This document shows positions 10,938-21,574 of a stretch of 64,000 bases of DNA, piece after piece. A model generated the notes under the pieces. The model was given only the letters and a program-made list of their open reading frames with translations. It did no database searches and was not told where the DNA came from. Source of the stretch: Rhynchopus sp. YZ270_cl-10 (taxonomy: Eukaryota; Euglenozoa; Diplonemea; Diplonemida; Diplonemidae); NCBI GenBank assembly GCA_964035575.1, contig OZ037868.1, forward strand, positions 186,001 to 250,000. Reading direction: 5' to 3'. The position numbers were made by a program, and so were the translations under genes. Numbering within the stretch: position 1 is the first letter of the stretch; each line of letters begins with the position of its first letter.

Positions 10938-13900
10938 TTACTTTTTGAGCCTCGCTGCCGCCTTGAGCGCCTTCGAGAGACGCCAGTCCCCCTCGTTTTC
11001 GTATCTGTTGTGGAGCGGTTCGATCTTTTCGTTCATCTTCTTTTTGGACAGCTTGCGGGGGTCGTTCACCTTGAAGAAGCTGGGGGCGAGCTCGGGGAGC
11101 CATTGGGGTTCGATGGCCATGACTTCACGCATGTACTCTTTGGACGTCAAGACCAGTTCGTGGTAGACTACCCACTCGGGGTTCTTTTGGAAGAGCGAAG
11201 AGGACGGATGAATGTACACCACCTGGTCTTCAGCAACGGTACGGTATCCGTCCGAGGGGTCACGCTTGGCTGCGTGGAAGAAAAACCCACTCACAATCGC
11301 TTTGCGGATGCGGTTAAAGTTCTTTCCTGCGCTTTTGACCGGAAGACGGTGTTTTTCGAGGATTCCTACTAATTGCTTGCGCATCTCCTGAGCGCGTTTC
11401 AGTGAGGGTCCCTGAAGGAAGTTGTCGATGCACCAAGGGGACGCATAGCGCGCAGCCTGCCAAGCATTGAAGATGGTTAACAATGTGATGTGGTCTCCTT
11501 CGGGTTGGTGAAACTTCGCCTTTTTCGCGTCCGCTTGCATTTGCTTTTCCTTTGGACGGTAAAAGATGTTTTGCGCTTGGATCATCGACAAAATGGAGGT
11601 CACATCTTCCGCACATTCGAAATCAACTGATACAATCAGCACCTTGCTCAACGGCGGCTCCTGAGGGAACTCTGACATAAGCCTCCCCAGCTTCGTTAGC
11701 AACCCTTCCTGGTCTAAGGCGCCTAAGGCATAAAGGTTTTCCAACGCAAACACTAAGGTATCGCGGGCCGGCGCGTCCATGAAAGGAAAGGCAAGCAGAT
11801 CGTGAATCCCCATCGCCTTCATCATGAGCACTGTGGCCTCGAGGTTCGTTCTTTGGATTTCGGGGACCGTCATTTCAAGCATGTTTTGAGTGAATTCGTG
11901 CTCCGTGTAGAGGCGGTAACACTCTCCAGGTCCGGTACGCCCTGCACGTCCAGAACGCTGCTTGGCAGAGGCCTGGGAGATAGGGGCTACTTCGAGGACG
12001 TCCATGCCGAGTTTTGGGTTGTAGCGTTTTTGCTTGCTAAGACCGGGGTCGATGACGTAAATTACTCCGTCGAGGGTCACAGAGGTTTCGGCAATGTTCG
12101 TTGAAATGACGATTTTTCGTTGACCTGGCGGAGCAGGTTCGAGGACCTTTTGTTGCATTTCCTGCGGCAGCTTTGCGTGGCAGGGGAGGGGGATGAGCTT
12201 AGGCACCTTGGGTCCGAGCTGTTTCATGTATTCATCGATCTTCTCGCAGGCGGTGTTGATCTCCTCCTCCCCGGTGAGGAAGAGGAGGATGTCTCCAGCG
12301 TCGGCTTCGGTGTGGATCTGCATTGCAGTGATGATGGCTTGGTCGAGGTAGTCTGATTCGTCTTCCGTTGAGAACATAATGGATACCGGGAAGGTACGTC
12401 CGGGGATTTGCAAAATCGGAGCTGACTCAAAAAACCCAGAAAATTTCTCGGCGTCCAGAGTCGCAGAGGTAACGATAAGACGGAAGTCTGGCCGCCTCGG
12501 GAGCAGCTGTTTGAGAAGGCCGAACAAGACGTCGGTGTTGACAGTCCGTTCGTGCGCTTCATCAAGCATGATCACACTGTACCCCTTCAGATCCCCATCA
12601 ATCAGCAGTTCTCTCAAAAGCATTCCATCTGTCATATATTTAATGCGCGTCTTGGGTGATGTGTTGTCGTCAAATCGAATAGCGTACCCCACCTCCTCCC
12701 CGCATTTACACCCATACTCATCAGAGACACGCTGCGCCACGCTTGTTGCCGCAAAGCGACGTGGTTGGGTACAACCAATTTTTTTCCCTTTCGGCGCAAG
12801 CCCCCCTTCAAGAAGATACTGTGTAATCTGCGTCGTCTTCCCTGACCCAGTTTCGCCAATAACAACAAGGGATTGATGTTCCTTCACTGCCTTAATGATC
12901 GCGTCTTTATGGCGGAACACCGGAAGCGACTCACGCTGCTGGGTGATTGTCGAGGTTGCGATTTTTCCAAACGCAGTGCCGCCGATGCGGGCCTTCTTCC
13001 ACTCTGGTACTGCCTCCTCTGCTGCCGCCTCTCCTGCCCTCTGTGCAGCTGCTAGCATCAACGGTGCGTCTGGGTCTTCGTATGCCTTAGAGATCTGCTG
13101 TGCGTCAACCTGGTTCTTGCTGCGGTATTCATCGTCCTTCAGTTCGCGCCGTTCCTTTGCAAACCTACGTCCCCCTTCAGCAGCTTTGACAAGAGCGGAG
13201 TCGGGTCCTCGGGTAAGCTTGACTGGCGAGACGTTGAGCTTGCCATGCGCACTCATGCCTTTGAGGAAGGAGGCCTGGAAGTCGTTGCGTTCAATGTCCA
13301 CGTCAACGTCCTCCACCTCGTCAATGTCATTGAGCACCCCGCTGTTTGCTTTGTAAAGAGGGTCGTGTGTAATGTCGTCCGTAAAGGCGCCCACCTTCCG
13401 AAGCTGTGTTAACTCCCATTTTTCGTCTCCAGTCATTGTCTCGAAGGTTTTCTTTTTGCGGCCGCCCCCGACGTTTTGATGGTCGTCAGTGTACGCTAAA
13501 CCTGAAATACTTCCTTGGTACTGTGGCTCCCTTCGATCACGCCCCTTTTGATACACCATTTCACGGTTGGAAGAGATTCGCGGGCGAAGGTCAGCACCAG
13601 AGTCTTGATCGCATTCTCTCATATCAAGGTCCAAACGGTCGTTCGTTTTTGCCATGATTTTGACGTAAACAGTTTGATTCGTCTGCAGCGCTTCCCTTGC
13701 ATCATTTGCTGTCACCCCGGTCTTGGAGATATGACACAGCCCCTCCCGCTTTGACACCACCCGCCACCTTTCCGGCATCGCCTCCTCCAACACAACGAAC
13801 ACACCAAAATGCGTCACATTCCGCACCTTTCCTTTGTATACCCCATAGAGCTCGAGGTCCTGGCATTTTCTGGTACGCTCGAGCTGTTCCTCTGGGGACA

Positions 13901-14339
13901 TGACGGATTTGGATCCTCGCTCATCCCTTCTGTCTCTTCTGTCATCCACCCTGCTGTCGTCCCTTCTGCGGGAGCGGCGGTCGTTTTCTGGCGAACGCTG
14001 CCTTTTTTTGTCGCGAGGTTGGGTGGTGGTGCTCGGAGGTGGTGAAGATGGGAGTGGTGGTGGTGGTGGTTTTGCCTCAGCAGCCGGAGGTGCTGCCGGG
14101 GCGGGTTTTGGAAGCATTCGTTTAATGAGGTTGTGGAGGGATTCTACCAAGTCCTCTGCAAGCTCTCCATCTGCGCAAAGCTCGCGTTTCACATCACGCA
14201 AAGTGGGCCCCTCCTTCACAATGTGCAACACTAATTCCGCGAGTTCTTTGTTGTCCTCGCTCTCACCCATGTGATTATCAAGCTCAGAACACACCTTAGA
14301 GAGAATCTGCTTCTCCTGAAGTTGCGCAAAAAGATCCAT
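10938..14339 (-). CDS. DHX8: Prp22/DHX8 DEAH-box spliceosomal RNA helicase
   Basis: One uninterrupted frame encodes 1,133 residues, close to the usual length of Prp22/DHX8. The start MDLFAQLQEKQILSKVCSEL aligns with the family N-terminus. In order there follow a Pro-rich linker, an Arg-rich RS-like stretch (about 110-150), an S1 RNA-binding domain (about 165-245, with GVYKGKVRNVTHFGVFVVL) and the helicase core. Motif I GETGSGKT is at 495-502, motif II DEAH at 593-596, motif III SAT near 625, then TNIAETSVT and the motif VI segment QRSGRAGRTGPG. The C-terminal HA2 and OB regions follow, ending in a Lys-rich tail. In the family this enzyme releases spliced mRNA from the spliceosome and proofreads exon ligation in the nucleus. 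All catalytic motifs are intact. It is intronless, unlike several neighbours. Confidence 0.96.
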   Translation of the reverse strand: MDLFAQLQEKQILSKVCSELDNHMGESEDNKELAELVLHIVKEGPTLRDVKRELCADGELAEDLVESLHNLIKRMLPKPAPAAPPAAEAKPPPPPLPSSPPPSTTTQPRDKKRQRSPENDRRSRRRDDSRVDDRRDRRDERGSKSVMSPEEQLERTRKCQDLELYGVYKGKVRNVTHFGVFVVLEEAMPERWRVVSKREGLCHISKTGVTANDAREALQTNQTVYVKIMAKTNDRLDLDMRECDQDSGADLRPRISSNREMVYQKGRDRREPQYQGSISGLAYTDDHQNVGGGRKKKTFETMTGDEKWELTQLRKVGAFTDDITHDPLYKANSGVLNDIDEVEDVDVDIERNDFQASFLKGMSAHGKLNVSPVKLTRGPDSALVKAAEGGRRFAKERRELKDDEYRSKNQVDAQQISKAYEDPDAPLMLAAAQRAGEAAAEEAVPEWKKARIGGTAFGKIATSTITQQRESLPVFRHKDAIIKAVKEHQSLVVIGETGSGKTTQITQYLLEGGLAPKGKKIGCTQPRRFAATSVAQRVSDEYGCKCGEEVGYAIRFDDNTSPKTRIKYMTDGMLLRELLIDGDLKGYSVIMLDEAHERTVNTDVLFGLLKQLLPRRPDFRLIVTSATLDAEKFSGFFESAPILQIPGRTFPVSIMFSTEDESDYLDQAIITAMQIHTEADAGDILLFLTGEEEINTACEKIDEYMKQLGPKVPKLIPLPCHAKLPQEMQQKVLEPAPPGQRKIVISTNIAETSVTLDGVIYVIDPGLSKQKRYNPKLGMDVLEVAPISQASAKQRSGRAGRTGPGECYRLYTEHEFTQNMLEMTVPEIQRTNLEATVLMMKAMGIHDLLAFPFMDAPARDTLVFALENLYALGALDQEGLLTKLGRLMSEFPQEPPLSKVLIVSVDFECAEDVTSILSMIQAQNIFYRPKEKQMQADAKKAKFHQPEGDHITLLTIFNAWQAARYASPWCIDNFLQGPSLKRAQEMRKQLVGILEKHRLPVKSAGKNFNRIRKAIVSGFFFHAAKRDPSDGYRTVAEDQVVYIHPSSSLFQKNPEWVVYHELVLTSKEYMREVMAIEPQWLPELAPSFFKVNDPRKLSKKKMNEKIEPLHNRYENEGDWRLSKALKAAARLKK

Positions 14340-14360
14340 TTTTGAAAAAGAAAAGTTTAT

Positions 14361-14390
14361 AAGATGATCCTAAGCCTCGTTGCTTAGTCA
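14361..14390. repeat. CTAAGC/GCTTAG mini-hairpin upstream of Prp22 gene
   Basis: Positions 14,370-14,375 (CTAAGC) pair with 14,382-14,387 (GCTTAG) across a six-base loop, inside the context AAGATGATCC...TCA. The same design recurs at many places in the window (for example 17,854, 20,721, 24,541 and 62,023). It lies 22 bases upstream of the helicase start codon. Confidence 0.6.
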
Positions 14391-14540
14391 AAAAAAAAAT
14401 GGGGTGGGGTGAAAGAGGGGCAGGGGAGTGGAAAAGACCCCCCCTCACCCACAGAGTGCTGTAGAGAAAAAGAGATTTTTTTTTTTTCGAGGGGGGGAGA
14501 GTGGGATTGGGATGTCAAAGGGAAACGTAAATGAGGAGGA

Positions 14541-15500
14541 GCGCTTTTTTTTTTTTATATATCACTCATTCTCCGAAATTGCGTATCATTTTTCAGATTT
14601 TTCACTCACTCGACCCAGATGCATATTTTTTATCGTCCGACCCCGGAATTGAACGTTTCGAAACCGCGCTTTCAAAAGAAATAAAAATCTCAAAAAAATA
14701 AAAAAAATCTTTTTTCTGAAATCACCGCGAGAGTTTTTACCTCCCACTCTCAGCAACAGGTGAGAAAAGGACAGATGCATAATTTTTTCTGAAAATACGC
14801 GGAATGGTGTTTCCGGACTCCAAACTTTTCAAAGAAAAAAAAATCGAGCATTTTAGTCAAAAAACTAATAATTAAATTGGCTCCATTGTATAATACCCAT
14901 ATATAGGGCAATTCGGGTGCAATTTGGGTGTAAAAATGGGGTTGGCTCCACCGAAACCTGGCTGACATATAGTATTTTTCCGGCGGAAAAAAATCGTCAG
15001 AATTGAGAGAATTGTTGAAAATAATTCCAAAGAAAAAAAAAATCGGCAACTTTTGATAAAAACGTTTTTAGTGGAATAAGTCACCGAAGACCACCCAAAA
15101 AGGGGTTTCTAACCTGATCTCTTAGGAAAGTATAGGGAATACCTGAAAACGCCCCCCTCTCCCAAAATCCTTTGCGACATGAAGAGAGGCATAAAAAAAA
15201 TCGTCCGACCCCGGAATTGAACGTTTTCACACCCGATCTTTCAAAACAAAAAAAAATTTTTTTTTTCTGGGGCGCGAGAAATTAGTAGGATCCGCCCGTC
15301 AACTCACGCAGACGTTTAATGACCTCAGGGTGCAATATTTTTTTGCAAAAAGGCGCGGAATGGCATTTCCGGAGCGATCTGAAAAAATTCCGGGGTCGGA
15401 GAATTTTTTTAGTGAAAAAATAGTCACTTTAAATTGGCTCCATGGTTGGTCACAAGTGATACGCAGTTTCGGAGAATGAGTGATATATAAAGCCCGTTTT
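14541..15500. mobile_element. Non-autonomous TIR element (~0.95 kb)
   Basis: The ends are inverted repeats of about 35 bases: 14,556 onward reads ATATATCACTCATTCTCCGA and the reverse complement appears ending near 15,490, with one mismatch in the following AATTGCGTATCA. Inside there are repeated modules: TCGTCCGACCCCGGAATTGA occurs near 14,633 and 15,203, and an inverted partial copy occurs near 15,400. A second module ending AATTGGCTCCAT occurs near 14,883 and 15,440. There is no coding frame. A target duplication could not be defined. It is a MITE-like element between the helicase gene and a small gene. Confidence 0.55.
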
Positions 15501-15537
15501 TTGGAGTGTCGCAGGATCGCTCTTATCTACCTTTTTT

Positions 15538-15900
15538 TCAGTCTATTTTTTCTTCTTCTTCTTCTTCCTCATCTTCTTCTCTTTCTTCGCTTCGAAATGC
15601 AGTAGGCGGGAGTGGGAAGAAGGAAAGGAGGGTGGCGATGGCGATGTCGGGGTCTGAGGCTGCGATGAGACTCGGTGGAATCTGCTTCTGTGGGACAGGC
15701 GAGAGGGGCACAATGACACCAACCAGCGAGGCGGTCGCGTAGCCGTGCACACCACGGACTGCCGTCGCAACCGACACCTGCGAGCGTTCCGCAATGTCCG
15801 CAAGACGCCCCCCCGCAGTCTCCCTGACCTGCATCGCAACACACTCTGCATTCGTTAACACCTCTGTACATCGTTTCTGCACACCAGAAAGCCATTCCAT
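15538..15900 (-). CDS. Small protein with acidic C-terminus, function unknown
   Basis: The frame encodes 120 residues from an ATG at 15,900. The N-terminal ~60 residues (MEWLSGVQKRCTEVLTNAEC onward) look like an amphipathic helical region. A hydrophobic segment follows (about 55-70, TASLVGVIVPLSPVP), then a run rich in Ala and Ile, and the tail is almost all Glu with a little Asp, Arg and Lys (EEREEDEEEEEEEKID). Its base composition is richer in G and C than the surrounding spacer, which supports coding, but no domain was recognised. The Glu tail comes from a CTT repeat and may be repeat-derived. It may lack further 5' exons. Confidence 0.4.
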   Translation of the reverse strand: MEWLSGVQKRCTEVLTNAECVAMQVRETAGGRLADIAERSQVSVATAVRGVHGYATASLVGVIVPLSPVPQKQIPPSLIAASDPDIAIATLLSFFPLPPTAFRSEEREEDEEEEEEEKID

Positions 15901-16489
15901 TTAGAAACAAAAAAAGGGGGGCAAGAAGAATCTAGGTGCCAAACGCGGGGCACCAAAAAAAAAAAGGGGGGGGGGGGAAATTAAAGAGGGAAAAAATATG
16001 GGTCGTTCATGAAAACGGTTGTGGGGTATATTGGGATTGTGTATTTTGTCCCTGAAGATGTGTTTTGGTGAGGGAGAAGGGAAAGGCAAAGTTTGGGCAG
16101 GAAATTTTTTTCAGAGAGCTGTGAAGCGAGGGAGAAGAGAGGGAGGTGAAGGTGACAACGGGGCTGCCCGTATAATTCACAAATACAAATAAGTCACGTA
16201 TTTGGGAACTGCTGGCCTGGAAACAACCGACAGGTGATCCGATAGGTGATGTATGGGCCGTCCGGGCAAGCTCGAGCCGCTCAACATCAGATACAGAGAG
16301 GTCCGGGATCGACTCAATCACTGGACACACGAAGTTGCTCTGCGCGATGAAAATGCTATACTAAGAATGTTGCCCCCCCTTTTTTTGTACTTTTCGAGAA
16401 CTCAAAGCTCCCGCTTTGCGTCTATCGTTGTGTGATTTTTTTTTTTAGAACTTAGTTTCATATACTTTCAAAGTATAAATCAATATAAA

Positions 16490-16615
16490 AACAATATTGG
16501 TGTTCCCGAAAGGGCACATATTGACAGGTCCTTGACATGTCCTTGACACAAGGTTTACAGGGGAAAATGACACACCCCCCTATATTGACATGTCCTTGAC
16601 ATGTCCCCGACAGCA
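16490..16615. repeat. TTGACATGTCC-type iterated repeat
   Basis: An 11-base motif of the form TTGACA(G/T)GTCC is iterated: TTGACAGGTCC, TTGACATGTCC, TTGACACAAGG, then TTGACATGTCC, TTGACATGTCCCC. The same motif forms the core of the elements at 18,074, 23,522 and 24,469, which are bounded by GGTGCT/AGCACC inverted ends. This copy begins TGGTGTTCCCGAAAGGGCAC. Confidence 0.55.
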
Positions 16616-16879
16616 GATCGGTAACACCAAATATATAAAAAAAAAAGACACAAGACGCAATACCCTTCACTAAGCAAATGATTTTCCTGAAAAAAAAAAA
16701 ACAAATAAATCGTGAAATAATGGGAAGGAAAATGACGCAGATAAAAGAAAAGATTCGCGGGTGGGGATGGGGTGGGGGTGGGGTCGAACCAGGATTTGCG
16801 CACCCAAAGATGTGCCCCAACCCTACCCATGATTTAGGCATTGTTTACCCATGGGAGAGGAAGGGGGGGGTTTTAGAGT

Positions 16880-17235
16880 AAAGTAAAAGAAATGAATTCC
16901 TTTTTATTTAAAACAAAAAATGCACTCTAAATCGGAGGTGCTTGGGGACAAAAAAGGGTTCTGTATTGGGGGGGGGGGAGTGATCTTCGCTAAAAGTCAG
17001 GAAGAAAAGTAAAAAATGATCATCAAGGGGGAGGGGAAAGTGGTTTTTTTTAGAAAAAGCAAAAGAAACAAATTCCTTTTTATTTCAAACAAAAATGCAC
17101 ACCGTATCCAAAACAGGGGGGGACGGTTATGATGCCTGGGAACAAAAAAAAAACGTTTGTGTTGGGTGGGAGCATTTTTCGCCAAAAGTCAGGAAGAAAA
17201 GTAAAAAAGAGATGTAGAACATCAGGGGAGAAGGG
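16880..17235. repeat. Diverged tandem duplication (~175-bp period)
   Basis: The segment around 16,884-17,020 and the segment around 17,058-17,210 share AATTCCTTTTTATTT, then ACAAAAATGCAC, a G run, and GCTAAAAGTCAGGAAGAAAA (GCCAAAAGTCAGGAAGAAAA in the second copy). Identity is interrupted by length differences in homopolymers. It is non-coding. Confidence 0.5.
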
Positions 17236-17410
17236 GGATGGTTTGGAAAGGAAGCGGGGGGGTTTGAAAGTATGTTTTGATTTTTTTGTTTGGAAGGAAG
17301 CGGGGGTAGAAGAAATCCGACAAAATAACAATGATAAAAATTATTTTTAAAAGGAAACGAAAAGAACTCAAATAAGACCAAGCGAACAAAGGAAACTAGA
17401 AGACAAAAAA

Positions 17411-17532
17411 AAAAAATGTCACATGCCGTTCCCTCACCCCCCCTTTTTGTAGTTGTTTTGATGACGTTGACGTTTCCACACACACTCCTCACCTTGGGTG
17501 AGTGAACGACGTGACACTTTCCGCTCACAAAG
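17411..17532. repeat. Dispersed ~140-bp repeat, copy 2
   Basis: This is the partner of 4,390-4,541. It shares ATGTCAC near the start, CGTTCCCTCACCCC, and the near-identical end CGACGTGACACTTTCCGCTC. The central part differs, as expected for an old TIR repeat. Confidence 0.5.
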
Positions 17533-18073
17533 TCGTGCGCGTAAAAAATAGAGAAAAAAAAGAGAGAGAAAGGCGGGATTTTTGATGGTGCAAACGCCCC
17601 CCGAAAGCAGGCAGAAAATAAAAAATAAAGGAAAATAACAAACACGATTTTCTCTTCTCGCTGTAGCCTACCAAGCAGGCATGACCGCTGACTGCGGGAA
17701 ACTTTTTGGCAGCCGTGCCACATGGCACTGCCTCTTGCTTCGTTTTGTTGTGAGCCAAAAAGCGGCGTTCCTCACTGCGACTCCGCAGGGGGATCAATAA
17801 GAAGAGAAACAGCGAACGTTAGCGGAGAAAAGAGAAAAGGTTATAAGATGACCCTAAGCCTCTCTGTGTTTAGTCACCTCCCCCTTTTAAAAAAAGGGGA
17901 AGTGACTACTTCGTAACGAAACACAATCACACACACCATTTGGGGCCATAGTCTGCAAGAATTACCCCCGATTAGTTCCCTTCAAAACACCTACACAACC
18001 ATTTGAAAAAAAAAAAAAAAAGGAACCCAACCGTGTCAAAAAATCCACACATAATATAATAGAACTCTACCAA

Positions 18074-18240
18074 AATGGTGCTCCGGGGAGGGCGATATTG
18101 ACAGGTCCTTGACACAAGGGGAGTGCGGGCGGGGGGGGTCCACTTTATAATTCCTTAACACAATTTGCCAGTATCCAGTACAAATTGAGGTGGAAATCAT
18201 AAAATGGCACACCCCCCTATTGCCAGGTCCTTGACAGGAT
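18074..18240. repeat. TTGACAGGTC repeat with GGTGCTCC end
   Basis: It begins TGGTGCTCCGGGGAGGGCGA and has TTGACAGGTCCTTGACACAA. After a 70-base insertion-like segment, GGTCCTTGACAGG appears again near 18,224. It belongs to the same family as 23,522-23,591 and 24,469-24,534, but its right end is altered. Confidence 0.45.
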
Positions 18241-18894
18241 TTCAACAATCAATACCAAAGTGTAACAGAAGCAGAAAAAAAAATATTGAAAATAGGTGTC
18301 TTGCAGTAAAGAGAAAGAAAAAAGAAAACAGGCCAAAATTACCTCGGCAGACAACAACAAAACAAAAGGCTGAAACATGAATAGGCCTCACTGTGCTTGC
18401 ACATCTGGCCACGTCACGCAATATTCCCCCGCTCCCCATAAAGTGTGTCTTGACATCGTCTGCAAAAAAAAAGAAGAAAAACTTAGAACAGATCTATCTG
18501 TTGCAAAACAATACGAATAAAAGAAAAATATGGAACCATAAACGCAAAGCAAAACAAATAAAAAAAGAGAGAGAAAAGAAAAAGAGAGAAAAAGAGAGAG
18601 AGAACAGATGATAAAACAATCCTAGCTTTCGCACACTTTTCTGACCCAATATCACAAAGAAGTGACGGTGCCTCTCACATACACCTGAAGAGTAGAGTTA
18701 TCAGTGCCACAACACACGAAGGCCAAAGGGTGCGAGCGAGACAAGGGAAACAGCTAACGAATTACGTGAGTTCGCATAATTTCGGATATGGGTGGAGGAG
18801 GGGGGAAAGAAAAAAAGATCGGGTCTTTTGTTTGTGCGCTCAAAGCCGGAAAACAAAAAGGTGGAAAAAAAAATGTGCTAAACTGTAGTACGGT

Positions 18895-19060
18895 TGTTGT
18901 GGTTAATTGAGTACTCAAAGAAAACAAACAAGCTTCTGTTTTTTTTTTTTTTTTTTCCCCCCTTTTTCAATCCGTTTTGTTTGCCCCCAGCGCTGCCTCA
19001 AATCTTTTTAGAATCGACAACAAGTTGTGTTATCAAAAAGGGAGGTTTGAAAGTTTGTTT
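18895..19060. repeat. Dispersed repeat pair, copy 1
   Basis: It shares long identical stretches with 25,715-25,835, including GTTGTGGTTAA, AGCTTCTGT, TTTCAATCCGTTTTGTTTGC, CAGCGCTGCCT and GACAACAAGTTGTGTTATCA. The pair is in direct orientation 6.8 kb apart. No coding potential is evident. Confidence 0.55.
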
Positions 19061-19727
19061 TGTTAAAAAAAGGGGGGGTTTGGGCATTTTTTTGAAGGGG
19101 TGCCCCCTGGGAGGGGCACGGACTTCACTTACCATCATGTCATCATGCCAGTTATCTGGGGATTTCCCCCCCGATGACATGCATAAATGGCATTAATTTT
19201 TCTTCTGCTCGCTGCGCTCGCGGTGTACCCTATTTTTTTTTTCGCCTGCTTCACCACTGTGGCTAGGAAATTGTTTTTTTTCGCATAATTCCTTGATTTG
19301 CAAGAAAAACCAAGCTATTTTTTCCCCTGGAGACCAAAAAAAAGAAAAAAAAAGGAAGGAAGAGAAAGAAAGAGAAAGCGGACAAAAGGCAAAGAGAAAA
19401 GAGAGAAGAGAGTTAAAGATATTATCTTCAGTCGAAAGATGGAGAGAGAAAAAAAACCGGGTGTGTTTTTTTTATTCCCTGCCCCCCTGCGAAATTTTTT
19501 GAAATGTTTTAAGGATAATACACGTTCAAGAGAAAAAAAAATGCTCTTTTGTTTCAGGTCATGGCTTATTTTGGGGTTACTAGAGAGAAGAAAATGAAAA
19601 AAAGAAAGGTTGAATGGACAACTGAACACCTCGAATAATGAAAGACGCAGAAAATAAAAAGAACTACGGCGAGATGGGTTTGGATTGGGTTTGATATGAA
19701 GCTTTTTTTATTTTTGATTTTAATTTT

Positions 19728-19925
19728 AATTTTTTTTTGGAAAAACTTTTTTCCTTGGGAACGGAGCAATATACGGTACGGGAAGCTCCAAGAAAATGAG
19801 TCGGTGGGCTCAATAGGAAGTTGCCATTCCTAAACGCGCACACACAACTGGCTATAAGGAGAGGGTGTCGTCACTCACCTATATCATTGAACTAACATTG
19901 CTTCCCTGCACTCTGACACTGTTGC
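19728..19925. repeat. Dispersed ~200-bp repeat pair, copy A
   Basis: It resembles 21,240-21,445: GGGAACGGAGCA, AAGCTCCAAGAAAA, CTTCCTAAACG (TTCCTAAACG here), CACACAACTG, GTGTCGTCACTCACCT, AACATTGCTT. The order is the same in both. It is an old dispersed element with no open frame. Confidence 0.5.
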
Positions 19926-20348
19926 CCCCCCTTTTTTTTGCTATTTTTTGCTTTGCTCAATAAGAAAACTTATAATATGAATATGCCTCTCGTGCACACA
20001 CATCGTTGATGATGGGGAGCACGGATGCAAAACCACACATAATACACATTTTATGGGCAAAATTCCGGAGGAATAACCCAAAAAAAATATTAATGTACAC
20101 ACTCTGCTGGACGAAAGGAAAAAATGGGGGAGAGTTGAAAAGTTGGAACACTTCCTCACCCCAGATCTCACATATCGCGGGAACAAAATTCAAGGAAAAG
20201 GGGGGGTGGGAGGAGACGACGCAAAAAGCGTTGTTGCACTTAGGCTTCAATACTAAGACTTTCATTTTTGGGGGGTTTGGGGTGATATCGCAACGTACAC
20301 GACGACTTAGGAATACCCGAAAATGAGGCTTAAAAAAGTGCCGTTTTG

Positions 20349-20451
20349 GTACAAAATTATCGACCGTACTAATGTTCGACCGTAAATATGTTCGACCATT
20401 TCACGATTCTTCTGTAAAGTTCGACCTTTTTTACGGTCGATAATTTTGTAC
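20349..20451. repeat. Foldback repeat with 20-bp perfect ends and TTCGACC iterations
   Basis: Positions 20,349-20,368 (GTACAAAATTATCGACCGTA) are the exact reverse complement of 20,432-20,451. Between them TTCGACC or GTTCGACC is repeated three more times (near 20,374, 20,391 and 20,420). It has the form of a ~100-bp MITE. Confidence 0.7.
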
Positions 20452-20710
20452 GAATACGGTAGGTAACTCCTTTCATAAAAGGTATAAAAGAGGTTACATA
20501 AAAAAATCAGGTCAAACAGTGAATTAGAGAGGCCATATCTCCTCTCCCGCTATTGCCCTGTAACAGAGGTCTAGATATATTTTTTTGGGCATAACTCGGT
20601 CGTCGTGGATACTCCACATTTTGGCAAAGAAAGTCGAAACGCAAAAACTGTTTCTGTATTTTTGCAAAAGAGGAGAAAACAAAAAAAAGGAAAGAAAACG
20701 AGAAAAAAGT

Positions 20711-20745
20711 CAGCATGAACCTAAGCCTCTTGCTTAGTCGCCTTG
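20711..20745. repeat. CTAAGC/GCTTAG mini-hairpin
   Basis: Positions 20,721-20,726 (CTAAGC) pair with 20,732-20,737 (GCTTAG) across the loop CTCTT, in the context CATGAAC before and TCGCC after. It belongs to the same family as 14,370-14,387. Confidence 0.6.
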
Positions 20746-20758
20746 AGTGAAAGAACCC

Positions 20759-20759
20759 C

Positions 20760-20790
<31 letters not shown>
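20759..20790. repeat. CA dinucleotide microsatellite
   Basis: About 14 CA units follow a short C run. This is a plain microsatellite between two mini-hairpins. Confidence 0.85.
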
Positions 20791-20792
<2 letters not shown>

Positions 20793-21239
20793 GGCACGAT
20801 AAAAAACTAGGCCTCACTGTGCGTACCTGTTGCACAAGAAAAAAAAATACGTAGTCGGTAGAAGAGTGAGGAGGGAAAGAAGGAGAAAACAAAAAGTGAA
20901 CTTAATTACTTAATGCGAACGTCCTGTGGACGTAGAGCAGTGACGTATAGAGGTATTTATCTGTGGGACCAAATCCCACAAAAAACAGGCGGGTGACCAT
21001 TAAATAGTAGGGGAGGACAGAGACTGTAATTCCAAAGGGAGGGAAAATCCCCCCCCCGCAGGTTCCAGGTACTTCTTCCGGGGGAGGTCATGGGTGGGTG
21101 TCTGTGAGATGTTTTTTTTGTTTGTTTGTTGAGGGGCTTCCCGCATGGAGTTGGGGTTTTTGGCTTGGGTGGTCCCCCTGCAGGAAACCCTGTTGTTTCT
21201 TGCAGCTCAAAACGTTTGTTTCACTATTTCTTTTCTTTG

Positions 21240-21445
21240 GCATTTTTTTTTTTTTGCCCATTCCTTCGAGGGAACGGAGCATGTACGATCCTAAAAAGCT
21301 CCAAGAAAAAATGGAGACTTATAATGAGAAGTTCTCTTCCTAAACGTGCACACAACTGCCAAAAAAAAAAGGGGGGGGAGGTGTCGTCACTCACCTTTTG
21401 CATCATCATTGAAATAACATTGCTTACCAATGGTCCAACACTGCT
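21240..21445. repeat. Dispersed ~200-bp repeat pair, copy B
   Basis: This is the partner of 19,728-19,925 in the same orientation, with shared blocks GGGAACGGAGCA, AAGCTCCAAGAAAA, CTTCCTAAACGTGCACACAA and GTGTCGTCACTCACCT. The two copies are about 1.5 kb apart. Confidence 0.5.
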
Positions 21446-21574
21446 CCAGGGCTGTTCCTTATTCTCGTTTTCCCCCCCAAAAATCGCTGGTTTTATTCTC
21501 GTTTTTTTCCTTTTTCTTTTATACCCGCAGAGGCAGTTTTTTCCAGCATTTTTGCCAGATTTGAGCCAATCCCG

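Noticed and set aside
16160-16360. Gene-like minus-strand frame (CPVIESIPDLSVSDVERLEL)
   Set aside because: No ATG start, no convincing partner exon and no recognised domain; it may be an exon of a missed gene, but the evidence is too thin to list.
16765-16840. tRNA-like words (GGGTCGAACCAGG) on the reverse strand
   Set aside because: The T-arm does not pair and no acceptor stem or anticodon arm can be formed.
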